Made by a program: the position numbers and the translations under genes. Shown here in pieces: positions 28,260-36,430 of a DNA stretch of 36,501 nt; position 1 is the stretch's first letter, and each line of letters starts with the position of its first letter. The stretch is taken from positions 1-36,501 of the forward strand of contig JAKAVJ010000004.1 in assembly GCA_021827525.1 (NCBI GenBank), read 5' to 3'. The notes beneath the pieces were generated by a model. It worked only from the letters and a program-made list of their open reading frames with translations, was not told the DNA's origin and did not search any database. Origin of the DNA: Microcaldota archaeon. Lineage in GTDB: Archaea > Micrarchaeota > Micrarchaeia > Micrarchaeales > Micrarchaeaceae.

Positions 28260-28763
28260 CTATAGCTTTTTCTCGAAGACTATGAAATAGTCCCTAGTAC
28301 TAAATTTCTTCCTAAGAAAGCTCAATTTGGCTTCTTCTGAGATTTTTATCCTAGTCCGTCCATTTTTATTCTTGATTACTAGCTTCGTTGGTTGCCATCC
28401 ATTCTTTGCATAAAATTTTTCTACTTTGGGGTCTTTGGCAGACCCAGCTGTCAACGTATGCTGCCCCTTGCTCCTTACTTCATTTTCAAACGCACTAAGC
28501 AGTTTAGATCCTATCCCCTTTCTTGCATATCCCTTAGCTAAATCAACGCCAATTCCCCTCAAGTATAGTGATCCATCTCGTAGAGTACCTGGATAGGCTA
28601 TGCCTACCAATTCTTTCCCTTTAAATGCACAGAGATATAACCGCGGATATTTTTTAAAATTCTTCAGAAAAATATCAAAGCTCTCTTTATCCAGATATAC
28701 CTGTTGCATATTATAGAACTCTAAAAGTTCGCTACGCTTTATTGATCGTATTTCCACGGCCAT
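28260..28763 (-). CDS. GNAT family N-acetyltransferase
   Basis: GVDLAKGYARKGIGSKLLSAFENEVRSKGQHTLTAGSAKDPKVEKFYAKNGWQPT is the GNAT acetyl-CoA-binding motif region. Markedly AT-rich codons. Confidence 0.85.
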   Translation of the reverse strand: MAVEIRSIKRSELLEFYNMQQVYLDKESFDIFLKNFKKYPRLYLCAFKGKELVGIAYPGTLRDGSLYLRGIGVDLAKGYARKGIGSKLLSAFENEVRSKGQHTLTAGSAKDPKVEKFYAKNGWQPTKLVIKNKNGRTRIKISEEAKLSFLRKKFSTRDYFIVFEKKL

Positions 28764-28832
28764 ATTATCGCTGTGCTAAATATCAATATATATTCGAATT
28801 CTTTAAGTTTCCAATTCCTATGTTACCTATAT

Positions 28833-28848
28833 ATCCCAGCAACCTCAA
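28833..28848 (+). repeat. Degenerate duplicate of tRNA-Trp 3' end
   Basis: ATCCCAGCAACCTCAA versus ATCCCAGCAACCCCAA at 28195-28210 (15/16). Upstream GTTACCT (28822-28828) also matches 28172-28178, across the tRNA 3' splice site. Confidence 0.75.
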
Positions 28849-28925
28849 CTTATCCTATCAATTGCGCTAAATGGCAATGCAACTAAAACATAGCCCTAAG
28901 TTTCAAGATAATATTATTATCTATT

Positions 28926-29186
28926 ATGTGCCAATTATATGATGATTATACGTATACAACAATTCAAATAACTAAGCAGACTAGGGATAAATTGAATAGA
29001 TTAAAGCCCTATAAAAGGCTGACATACGAAGAGCCGATATCAGCACTAGTAGATCTGATTCCTGAAGGTGACGACGAAGGCAAATACAACCCAGACTTTA
29101 GAATGTCTATACTGCACAGTCTCTTAGATACGGTCCACGGTCGCGTATACACAACCAATGCGGTTAAAAAGCAGCTAAGATTATAG
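28926..29186 (+). CDS. Small RHH/antitoxin-like protein
   Basis: 86 aa; YTTIQITKQTRDKLNRLKPYKRLTYEEPISALVDLIP resembles a ribbon-helix-helix antitoxin N-terminus. AT-rich. Confidence 0.5.
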   Translation: MCQLYDDYTYTTIQITKQTRDKLNRLKPYKRLTYEEPISALVDLIPEGDDEGKYNPDFRMSILHSLLDTVHGRVYTTNAVKKQLRL

Positions 29187-29335
29187 ATCAACTTTCGAAG
29201 TGCAATCATGGTCAGGACGCTTGGTCACAGAAAAAATATTTATGATAACCTCTGATAGCTTCAAATTTCGGTAGCTAATTATGGCGGTCAAAGAAAATAG
29301 CAAGCAATTTATCTTTTGCATTGCTATCCCTCATT

Positions 29336-30037
29336 ATGGAGATGTTCGTCGGCACATCTGGGTGGATGTACGGCTGGAACAAAGGCGGTACTCTTGACTG
29401 GTACGTCGAAAACTCAGGGCTTAACGCAATAGAGCTCAATGCGAGCTTCTACAGGTTTCCGTTCACGAACCAGGTGAAGCATTGGGCTGAAAAGGGAAAG
29501 GGCCTTGCATGGTCCATAAAGGTCAACCGGCTGATAACGCACCAGTACAAGCTTAGCAAAAACTGCTGGCCTGCTATGGAGAAGTTCCTGAGCCTATTCA
29601 AGCCTCTTGAAGGCAGCATACGCTACTACCTCTTCCAATTGCCGCCCTTCCTGACACCGAACATTTTAGACAATGTGGAATCCCTCCTTAAAGAGTTTGA
29701 CATTGCTGACAGATTCGCCATCGAGCCGCGCTCTCCGAGCTGGTTCAATGAAGAGACATTCAAGAGGATTCGCGGGCTTGGCATAACATTCGTGAGCATA
29801 GACTCGCCAATTGGCGTAATAATAAAAAAGACGAACGATTCGATATACCTGAGGATGCACGGGCGGAAGTCCTGGTACAGCTACAATTACAGCAGCAAGG
29901 AGCTTGCAGCGGCAATCGGCAGCATAAGAAAAGAACGCCCCAAAAGCGCATACGTATTCTTCAACAACAACCATGACATGCTTGGTAATGCGAGAATGAT
30001 GAAGAAACTGTCGAATAGTTCAAGCGCTAGGAGATAG
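29336..30037 (+). CDS. DUF72 family protein
   Basis: FVGTSGWMYGWNKGGTLDWYVENSGLNAIELNASFYRFP...WSIKVNRLITHQYKL...YYLFQLPPFL...AIEPRSPSWF are diagnostic of DUF72. Confidence 0.92.
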   Translation: MEMFVGTSGWMYGWNKGGTLDWYVENSGLNAIELNASFYRFPFTNQVKHWAEKGKGLAWSIKVNRLITHQYKLSKNCWPAMEKFLSLFKPLEGSIRYYLFQLPPFLTPNILDNVESLLKEFDIADRFAIEPRSPSWFNEETFKRIRGLGITFVSIDSPIGVIIKKTNDSIYLRMHGRKSWYSYNYSSKELAAAIGSIRKERPKSAYVFFNNNHDMLGNARMMKKLSNSSSARR

Positions 30038-30343
30038 CGCCTTGCCGCTTTTGCCCTCTGCAAGCAGCGCCCTTATAGTGCCTGATGCCTTGATTGTATA
30101 GAACGCAACAGGGCTCTTCTCCATGCTCTTTATGAATGTCAGTGCTAGAACGAGCTTGCTGAACCCCTCGAGGCTGCACTTGATCAATACGCTGTTGCCC
30201 TTCGCTGATATTATCTTCGGGTTTACGTTGCTGTACTCAGCGCTCCCTATAGTGTAGAAGAGCTGGTTGTAGAGCTTGTTCTCCATGCCCTCCATGCTCG
30301 CTGTCGATTCTACAAGAATATATCTATGCTTTTCCCTCATCAT
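30020..30343 (-). CDS. rnp2: RNase P protein component 2 (Pop5)
   Basis: MREKHRYILVESTASMEGMENKLYNQLFYTIGSAEYSNVNPKIISAKGNSVLIKCSLEGFSKLVLALTFIKS is Pop5-like. Sits next to Rpp30. Confidence 0.8.
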   Translation of the reverse strand: MMREKHRYILVESTASMEGMENKLYNQLFYTIGSAEYSNVNPKIISAKGNSVLIKCSLEGFSKLVLALTFIKSMEKSPVAFYTIKASGTIRALLAEGKSGKALSPSA

Positions 30344-30349
30344 GCAGCA

Positions 30350-30877
30350 TCATCGCTTTCTCAATATGCTCCCTATGGCGTTCATGCCCGTGCGCGCATA
30401 TGCCTCTTCGACTCCAAGCGCTTTCGCAAGCTCGATAATCTGGACGTACGAATTGAGGTACAGCTGCGACCTTGCCATGCTTGCGAAATAAACCTCCATG
30501 CCGCTCTTCCTTGCCAGCCTTATGAAGCGCTCCGCCCTGTACATCCTCTTTGAGCGTTCAATATAGCTGGCTTCAAGTATGCTTGACAGCGGTATTATAA
30601 GCTTGGTATCAAGGTCCTTTATTATAGCCATGAGCTTCCTGTCTATGAAGAAATCCGACATGGAAAGCACCGCACCGTTGCGCGCTTCCTTGAGCAATCT
30701 TGTCTTGTCGCTTCCATAGGCAATGAAGACATCGCCCTTGACCCGCGGCACTGTTTTTGAGTCGACATCCACATATTGTATGTCTGAACCTAGCCTGAAT
30801 ATGCTTTCAAATCCCAAACGCTTCGCAAACCCCGGATCGATGTCAAATCCGCCGAATGCAATATCATAGTACTTCAT
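30350..30877 (-). CDS. rnp3: RNase P protein component 3 (Rpp30)
   Basis: MKYYDIAFGGFDIDPGFAKRLGFESIF...FFIDRKLMAIIKDLDTKLIIPLSSILEAS...AERFIRLARKSGMEVYFASMARS is Rpp30/PHP-like. Confidence 0.8.
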   Translation of the reverse strand: MKYYDIAFGGFDIDPGFAKRLGFESIFRLGSDIQYVDVDSKTVPRVKGDVFIAYGSDKTRLLKEARNGAVLSMSDFFIDRKLMAIIKDLDTKLIIPLSSILEASYIERSKRMYRAERFIRLARKSGMEVYFASMARSQLYLNSYVQIIELAKALGVEEAYARTGMNAIGSILRKR

Positions 30878-32095
30878 TCAATCATTCTGGGGTTCCTTCG
30901 CGTCAGGCATACCGAAGATGTCCTTCTCCAGTATCATTTTTGTCCTCTGCGCAGGATAGAGCAGCTTTATGAGCTTCGTATGGCCCCTTATCCCCCTGCC
31001 GGACTCGTAGGCCGCGATGAGGCCCTGCATCTCAAGCTCGTAAAGGTATTTTCTGTACCACCTTTCGCCCTTGGGCTCTTTGTGTATGCTCTCGCTTATG
31101 GACTTGTAGCGGTTATACACCTCGCCGCTGAATAGATAGGTATCAACCCCGTCAGAAAGCTTCTTGTATGAGCCGCCTCCCTGGGTCAGCAGCGCTATCG
31201 AGTATAAGACAAGCTTCTGGTGCTCCGGCAGCGTCGATACAACATCATATACAACATCGTCCTCAGCCATCTTCGCAGCCTTCTGTGCGTACTCGATCTC
31301 TACCTTATCCTTGCTGGCGTCTTCGCTGAGCTCGCCGGCCCGCGACATTATCTTCAGTGCGAGCCTCGCATCGCCGCTCTCCCTTGTAGCCGAAGCTGCT
31401 ATGAATCTCAGAACTTCGTCGCTTATTGCGTTCTTCTTGAAGCCAATCACGGCCCTATCGCTGAGTATCTCATAGAGCTCATTGGCATTATAATTCGAGA
31501 ATACAATCTCAGATTCATACAGCGACGACAAGCTCCTGGGGTCAAGGTAGTCCTTGAAAGAAACCTTGTTCGATATGCCTATCATCGTTACCCCTCCTGC
31601 CTTTATGTCGCTGTTTATCCTTGTGAGCGTGTATATAAGATCGTCGAGGTCCTTGACCACGTCTATCTCGTCCAATACGGCTACGAGTATCTTGTTGTCC
31701 TCCTCTATCCAGCTCCTAAGCTTCTCGTAGAGCTCTACTGCCCCATACCCTCTCTTCGCATATGTCGGCATATGGTCGGATATTATCTTGTTAAGGACCC
31801 TGTAGCGCGAATTGTAGACCCTGCAGTTTATATAGGATATCTGCGCCCTCGTGTTCGGTATGTTCTTGACCTCTTCTATGACATACCTGACGCACGACGT
31901 CTTCCCTACTCCTGTCTTGCCGTATATGAACAGGTTTCTTCCGCGCTCCCCTTTGAGCGCAGGCGCAATTGCGCGCTCTATATTGCCTATCTCCTTCTGC
32001 CTGCCTATGAGCTTCCTTGGGACGTAATGAGGCGATAGCACCTCCCTATTGGCGAATATTTTAGATTCTACTAAAAGGTCGCTAAGTGTCTGCAT
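30878..32095 (-). CDS. cdc6: Orc1/Cdc6 replication initiator
   Basis: LSPHYVPRKLIGRQKEIGNIERAI, FIYGKTGVGKTSCVRYV, VAVLDEIDVVKDLDDLIYTLTRI, C-terminal winged helix. Confidence 0.96.
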   Translation of the reverse strand: MQTLSDLLVESKIFANREVLSPHYVPRKLIGRQKEIGNIERAIAPALKGERGRNLFIYGKTGVGKTSCVRYVIEEVKNIPNTRAQISYINCRVYNSRYRVLNKIISDHMPTYAKRGYGAVELYEKLRSWIEEDNKILVAVLDEIDVVKDLDDLIYTLTRINSDIKAGGVTMIGISNKVSFKDYLDPRSLSSLYESEIVFSNYNANELYEILSDRAVIGFKKNAISDEVLRFIAASATRESGDARLALKIMSRAGELSEDASKDKVEIEYAQKAAKMAEDDVVYDVVSTLPEHQKLVLYSIALLTQGGGSYKKLSDGVDTYLFSGEVYNRYKSISESIHKEPKGERWYRKYLYELEMQGLIAAYESGRGIRGHTKLIKLLYPAQRTKMILEKDIFGMPDAKEPQND

Positions 32096-32175
32096 CTTAC
32101 CCCCAATCTTACTTTATGTATGGTAAAAAAGAAATATAAAACCAAAGTTTTCTTTTATTGAACGCCGCATCATAG

Positions 32176-32433
32176 TCAATTTATGAGTTTCCTGTCCTTG
32201 AGCCTGCCTATGTCCATCAGGCTATACCTCCATACTATATCGCCCTTCTCATCGCCCTGCACTGCCCACGGCTTAACAAGCACCACGTCGTTGACCTTTA
32301 TCCAGAACTTCCTGCGGTACCTCCCCGGTATTGAGCATGTGCGCTCCTTGTTGTCTGTGCACATGACCACGAACCTGCTCGCCCCAGATATCTTCGTCAC
32401 TCTCCCAAGAACTTCGTTGTCCCTAGGCACCAT
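32176..32433 (-). CDS. eif1A: Translation initiation factor aIF1A (true start possibly AUA at 32508)
   Basis: VPRDNEVLGRVTKISGASRFVVMCTDNKERTCSIPGRYRRKFWIKVNDVVLVKPW is the eIF1A OB-fold. Reading frame stays open upstream to 32517. Confidence 0.93.
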   Translation of the reverse strand: MVPRDNEVLGRVTKISGASRFVVMCTDNKERTCSIPGRYRRKFWIKVNDVVLVKPWAVQGDEKGDIVWRYSLMDIGRLKDRKLIN

Positions 32434-32520
32434 CAGTGCGCTCTCTACTACCTCTCCGGGCTTTTTCGGCTTTCCGCCGCTTTGGCCATAACCTCTATTG
32501 TAACCTATGCAATCACCCTA

Positions 32521-32940
32521 TCAGTAGCTCTTGACACCGTATCTCGCTCCGCACGCCTCGCAGATGAGGTACATCATTCCCCTCCCTGCTGCCTCGAGAT
32601 GCGTATCGGGCTTGTGGCACTCCCTGCATATCACATATATCTCGAAATACCTCTTTATCCTCTTGTCGAGCTCGCCGTTCGAAAACTTTCCGCTTATTAC
32701 CATGCGCTGATCCTCGACGCTTACCGGCACTGCCAGCTCCTTGCTCACGTACTTCGCTATCTCCGACGGCTTCCTCCTTGCCTTGTCGGCAATGGCGTTT
32801 ATGTTGCGCACTATGGTCTTAGTCCCCTGCACGAACGAGTCTACGGTAGGTATTACGAAGTCCTCCTTCGATGCAGAGAGCTCTGGAGCCAACGAATACG
32901 CCCTGTCCAAGAGTTTAGTATATTCTTCATCTTTCATCAA
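32521..32940 (-). CDS. eif2b: Translation initiation factor aIF2 beta subunit
   Basis: RKPSEIAKYVSKELAVPVSVEDQRMVISGKFSNGELDKRIKRYFEIYVICRECHKPDTHLE...YLICEACGARY: aIF2-beta with C4 zinc ribbon. Confidence 0.94.
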   Translation of the reverse strand: MMKDEEYTKLLDRAYSLAPELSASKEDFVIPTVDSFVQGTKTIVRNINAIADKARRKPSEIAKYVSKELAVPVSVEDQRMVISGKFSNGELDKRIKRYFEIYVICRECHKPDTHLEAAGRGMMYLICEACGARYGVKSY

Positions 32941-33112
32941 ATCTTCCTTTTGCGCCGCCCATTATTGCGCCTGCAATATATCGAGCAGCAATTGAACAGC
33001 AAGAATGTGCTGCACCGTTAATGCTTCATCAGACAAGATATAAAAGAATATTGCAAAATCCACTCATGTGGCGCGTCGCGCAATTCTAGCAGCATTTAGC
33101 TCAGTCTTGATA

Positions 33113-33123
33113 AAATATTTATG
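33113..33123 (+). promoter_or_regulatory. TATA-box-like element upstream of SRP RNA
   Basis: AAATATTTATG, centred about 27 nt upstream of the inferred SRP RNA 5' end. Similar AAATATTTAT strings occur at 29234-29243 and 18905-18914. Confidence 0.55.
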
Positions 33124-33144
33124 TATTGGCTGCCAATAGCTATT

Positions 33145-33402
33145 GGCAGATAGGCCGGGGAGCTAAGGGTTCTCCATCCGCAAATCCCTTTTGGCGGGCC
33201 AATGCCAGCGAAGTGTTATGTCGCTATATGGAGCCCATGCTTAGGTGCTGACGTCTTGCCCTATTTGATGGCTTTATATGCGAACCAGGCCAGGCCGGAA
33301 GGAGCAACCTTAAGCACGTAAAAGCCATGCTTATAGGATACAGGACCGAGCTGATGCATGGCAAACCCCATATGGCTTCTTAGCGCGGAGCTGGCTTCTG
33401 CC
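33145..33402 (+). ncRNA. ffs: Signal recognition particle 7S RNA
   Basis: Helix 8 signature GCGAACCAGGCCAGGCCGGAAGGAGCAACC; terminal helix GGCAGA (33145-33150) with TCTGCC (33397-33402). Ends approximate. Confidence 0.85.
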
Positions 33403-33459
33403 ATGGCCATGCGCACACAATAAGCATTTATTATAGTTGATTAGAAATTATTAGAGCGC

Positions 33460-33543
33460 GCCGGGGTCGCCTAGAGGTAGGGCGGCAGCCTGCTAAGCTG
33501 TTTAGTCGAAAGGCTTCCGTGGGTTCGAATCCCACCCCCGGCG
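33460..33543 (+). tRNA. tRNA-Ser(GCU), type II with long variable arm
   Basis: GCCGGGG/CCCCGGC acceptor; GCAGC-CTGCTAA-GCTGT anticodon arm (GCT); long variable arm; GTGGG-TTCGAAT-CCCAC T arm; discriminator G. Confidence 0.95.
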
Positions 33544-33629
33544 TATTGTCAATCATGCGCAAGCATGCACGCGGCTGGAGCTGCATCAGCGCAAAGAAAA
33601 AGAAATCATGTGCGCTTCTTAGACACAAT

Positions 33630-34103
33630 TCACTGTGTTTTCCTCCTTATGTCTGTGAATCTGACATCAAACATCTCGGTGTCCATCTTTAGCCTCATGC
33701 TGATTATGTCCCTAGCTTCGCTTTCATCGAAACCGGCATTGACGAGGCACCTTTTGATTGATGCCCTGCCCTTGCTTTCGGTAAGCACACCAGGTTTTAT
33801 CTTGCTGCTCAGGAGCAGTTCCACAATGGCTATTTCATGTTCGAAGAAATAATAGATGCCGCCCTTGAAATCATCTACAAATAGCCTGTCATTGCTATGC
33901 CCAAGGCTGATCGCAGTGCCACCCAGCTTTATCACGCGCATGTATCCTTCCTTGCTGAGCTGCTTTATCTCCCGCCTCATCTGCGCATTCATGCCCTCCA
34001 CATTCCTGTACAGCACGTTGCTCACAGTGTAAGGGCGTATCGCTTCATCCCAAGAGCTTATCACATTCTTCTTCTCGATTTCGAGATTTGTTGCCATTAG
34101 CAA
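33630..34103 (-). CDS. Hypothetical protein, possible winged-helix regulator
   Basis: 157 aa; YTVSNVLYRNVEGMNAQMRREIKQLSKEGYMRVIKLGGTAISL is wHTH-like. No family recognised. Confidence 0.55.
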   Translation of the reverse strand: MLMATNLEIEKKNVISSWDEAIRPYTVSNVLYRNVEGMNAQMRREIKQLSKEGYMRVIKLGGTAISLGHSNDRLFVDDFKGGIYYFFEHEIAIVELLLSSKIKPGVLTESKGRASIKRCLVNAGFDESEARDIISMRLKMDTEMFDVRFTDIRRKTQ

Positions 34104-34193
34104 TCACCGATAGAATTGTATTTATTCTTCTATCAAAGATATAAATAGTTGCCGCAATATCTTTTTACGGCTATCCTGCATTAATGAGAAAAA

Positions 34194-34215
34194 GCATAGG
34201 GCAACGGCCCTATGC
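34194..34215 (-). terminator. Hairpin plus U-tract terminator downstream of gdhA
   Basis: On minus strand GCATAGGGC-CGTT-GCCCTATGC followed by TTTTTC; perfect 9-bp stem, 9 nt after the gdhA stop. Confidence 0.75.
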
Positions 34216-34223
34216 GCTTGGAA

Positions 34224-35489
34224 TCAGTACCAGCCCCGTGCCTTCATTGTCTTCGCTACCCTATCTACTGCTATTATATACGCTGCTGTCCTGGGTGATA
34301 TCTTGGTACCCTTGCCTTCGTACTGGCTCTTTGTGTTCATCGTGTCAACGAACGACTTCGTTATTATTTTGTCAAGCTTAGAGTACACATCGTCAGCGCT
34401 CCAGTAGTAGCCGCCTATGTTCTGCACCCACTCGAAGTACGAGCCTATGACACCTCCGCTGTTAACTAGGAAGTCGGGCATGTCAAGCACTCCCTTCTCA
34501 TACAATATCTGGTCCGCCTCCGGCGTCACAGGTCCGTTGGCCAATTCGAGCACCAGCTTCGCCTTTATCTTGTCTGCGTTGTCGGCGCGTATCTGGTTCT
34601 CTATTGCTGACGGTATGAGTATATCGACATCCGATTCAAGCAGCTGCTCATTGGTCATCTTCGTGCCCCCTTCATAGTTCATCACGCTTCCCGTTTCATC
34701 TTTTGCCTTCTGCAGCTTAGCGAGGTCCAAGCCTTTCGGGTCGTAAGTTGCGCCCTTCGAATCGCTTATTGCAACCACGTTGGCGCCGAACAGCTTCTTT
34801 GAAAGCGTATATGCGTACATGCCTGCGTTGCCGAATCCCTGCACTGCTATCTTCGCCTTCTTCAGGTCTATGCCGAGCTTCTTAGCGGCTTCGCGCATCA
34901 CGAACATGCCTCCCATGGCTGTGGAATCGCTCCTTCCTTCGCTGCCCCACACCTCCAACGGTTTGCCTGTTATCATGCCGAATTCCTCCCTCCTCCTTAT
35001 GTTTGAATATTCATCGTACATCCATGCCATTATCTGCGGGTTGGTGTAGACATCGGGAGCAGGCACATCGAGCTCAGGCCCTACGAATTCGTATATCGCC
35101 CTTATATAGCCCCTTGAAAGCTGCTCTAATTCTTGCGCATTCATCTCCTTCGGGTTGCATATTATGCCTCCCTTCGCGCCTCCGAAAGGCAGGTTGGCCA
35201 GCGATACCTTCCATGTCATCCACGACGCGAGCGCCTTTACCGTGTCTATAGTCTCTTCCGGGTGGAACCTTATGCCTCCTTTGGCAGGGCCTCTAGCAGT
35301 GTTGTGGTGCACCCTGAATCCAGTGAACACCTTCGTTGTTCCGTCATGCATCCTTACCGGTATGTTTACGATGAGAGTTCTCATGGGCTCGCGAAGTATC
35401 TGATGTGCCTGCTCATCCAGTTTCATTATCTCTGCAGCCTTGTCCAGCTGCTCCTGCGCTATCCTGAAAGGGTTCAATTCTTCTGCCAT
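34224..35489 (-). CDS. gdhA: Glutamate dehydrogenase
   Basis: [90 protein letters not shown] at 35489 has GGTGAT SD. Confidence 0.96.
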   Translation of the reverse strand: MAEELNPFRIAQEQLDKAAEIMKLDEQAHQILREPMRTLIVNIPVRMHDGTTKVFTGFRVHHNTARGPAKGGIRFHPEETIDTVKALASWMTWKVSLANLPFGGAKGGIICNPKEMNAQELEQLSRGYIRAIYEFVGPELDVPAPDVYTNPQIMAWMYDEYSNIRRREEFGMITGKPLEVWGSEGRSDSTAMGGMFVMREAAKKLGIDLKKAKIAVQGFGNAGMYAYTLSKKLFGANVVAISDSKGATYDPKGLDLAKLQKAKDETGSVMNYEGGTKMTNEQLLESDVDILIPSAIENQIRADNADKIKAKLVLELANGPVTPEADQILYEKGVLDMPDFLVNSGGVIGSYFEWVQNIGGYYWSADDVYSKLDKIITKSFVDTMNTKSQYEGKGTKISPRTAAYIIAVDRVAKTMKARGWY

Positions 35490-35681
35490 TTTATCACCTA
35501 ATAGATCAAGCATGCACCGATGTGCAAATCTTACAAAATAAGAAATGCAGCAATAATTATTAAACATTCACGCATTGCTGCATATACCAGCTTCCGCCGC
35601 GCAACTGCATACATATCCAACACTACAGTGACAGAATGCAAACATGAAAACCTATATATTAAACATATCAAGGCGGAACTA

Positions 35682-35688
35682 TTTTAAA
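35682..35688 (+). promoter_or_regulatory. TATA-like box upstream of pilin gene 1
   Basis: TTTTAAA, 30 nt upstream of GTG 35712. The same string occurs 31 nt upstream of the second copy (36400-36406). Confidence 0.5.
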
Positions 35689-35711
35689 TCTTATATGCTC
35701 TATTATCTGTA

Positions 35712-36278
35712 GTGATTAACATGTTTGGGAAAGGAAAACAGAGGCGGCATGCTCTGAAACTTCAGAGCGCTATGGAATACCTGATGACATACGGCTGGGC
35801 AATACTGATAATAGCGGTTGTGCTCGGAGCTCTGTTCTCATTGGGTGTGTTTGGGAACCTTCTAGGAAACCACTGCGTAACAACGCCAGGATGGTCATGC
35901 GTATCAGCAACGCTGGCTACGAACGGCATACTAACAATGGATATAGGCCAGGCAACAGGCACTGCAATTACTCCGAAATACGCTGCTTGCGCATCAACTG
36001 CTGGTTCTAATGGATATCCAGCATTTGGAGATATTGGTGTAAATGGGATAGATCAGGGTACTGTATCCTTCAGCACTGGTACCGGAGCTATACAAAACGG
36101 TCAGGCATTCACATTGACAGTACCATGCTATACAGGTGCTCCAGGAACGGCTGCAACATCCAATTTCACCTTGGGCCAGGCCTTCACGGGCTTTGTATGG
36201 CTAAACTACACAGTAGCAGGTAGCTCTACGGCTGTTGTTGCACAAATAACAACCTCTTTGACCGAAAAGGCATCTTGA
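35712..36278 (+). CDS. Type IV pilin-like class III signal peptide protein
   Basis: MINMFGKGKQRRHALKLQSAMEYLMTYGWAILIIAVVLGALFSLGVFGN: basic leader plus QSAMEYLMTYGWAILII hydrophobic segment, then Thr/Gly/Ala-rich C-terminus. Confidence 0.85.
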   Translation: MINMFGKGKQRRHALKLQSAMEYLMTYGWAILIIAVVLGALFSLGVFGNLLGNHCVTTPGWSCVSATLATNGILTMDIGQATGTAITPKYAACASTAGSNGYPAFGDIGVNGIDQGTVSFSTGTGAIQNGQAFTLTVPCYTGAPGTAATSNFTLGQAFTGFVWLNYTVAGSSTAVVAQITTSLTEKAS

Positions 36279-36301
36279 TCCCGGCAATACTGAATTTTGA
36301 C

Positions 36302-36319
36302 GGAAGGCATTTGCCTTCC
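36302..36319 (+). terminator. Hairpin plus T-rich terminator downstream of pilin gene 1
   Basis: GGAAGGC-ATTT-GCCTTCC followed by TCTTCTTTTTGTTTTT. Confidence 0.7.
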
Positions 36320-36430
36320 TCTTCTTTTTGTTTTTATAATATCCAGCAAATCCGCTTTTTATGTATTATATATACTTGCAGTTTGCAATACTAGAAAGCT
36401 TTTAAAGGTTTATTGCATATACTTTTCATA

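Noticed and set aside
31220-32038. Plus-strand 272-aa ORF opposite cdc6
   Set aside because: Antisense to a clearly conserved cdc6; no family features.
32096-32175. Replication origin upstream of cdc6
   Set aside because: Short AT-rich gap without clear repeated origin recognition boxes; not supportable as a feature.
33431-33628. Minus-strand ORF (65 aa) containing GVGFEPTEAFRLNSLAGCRPTSR
   Set aside because: Antisense translation of the tRNA-Ser gene; a known annotation artefact.
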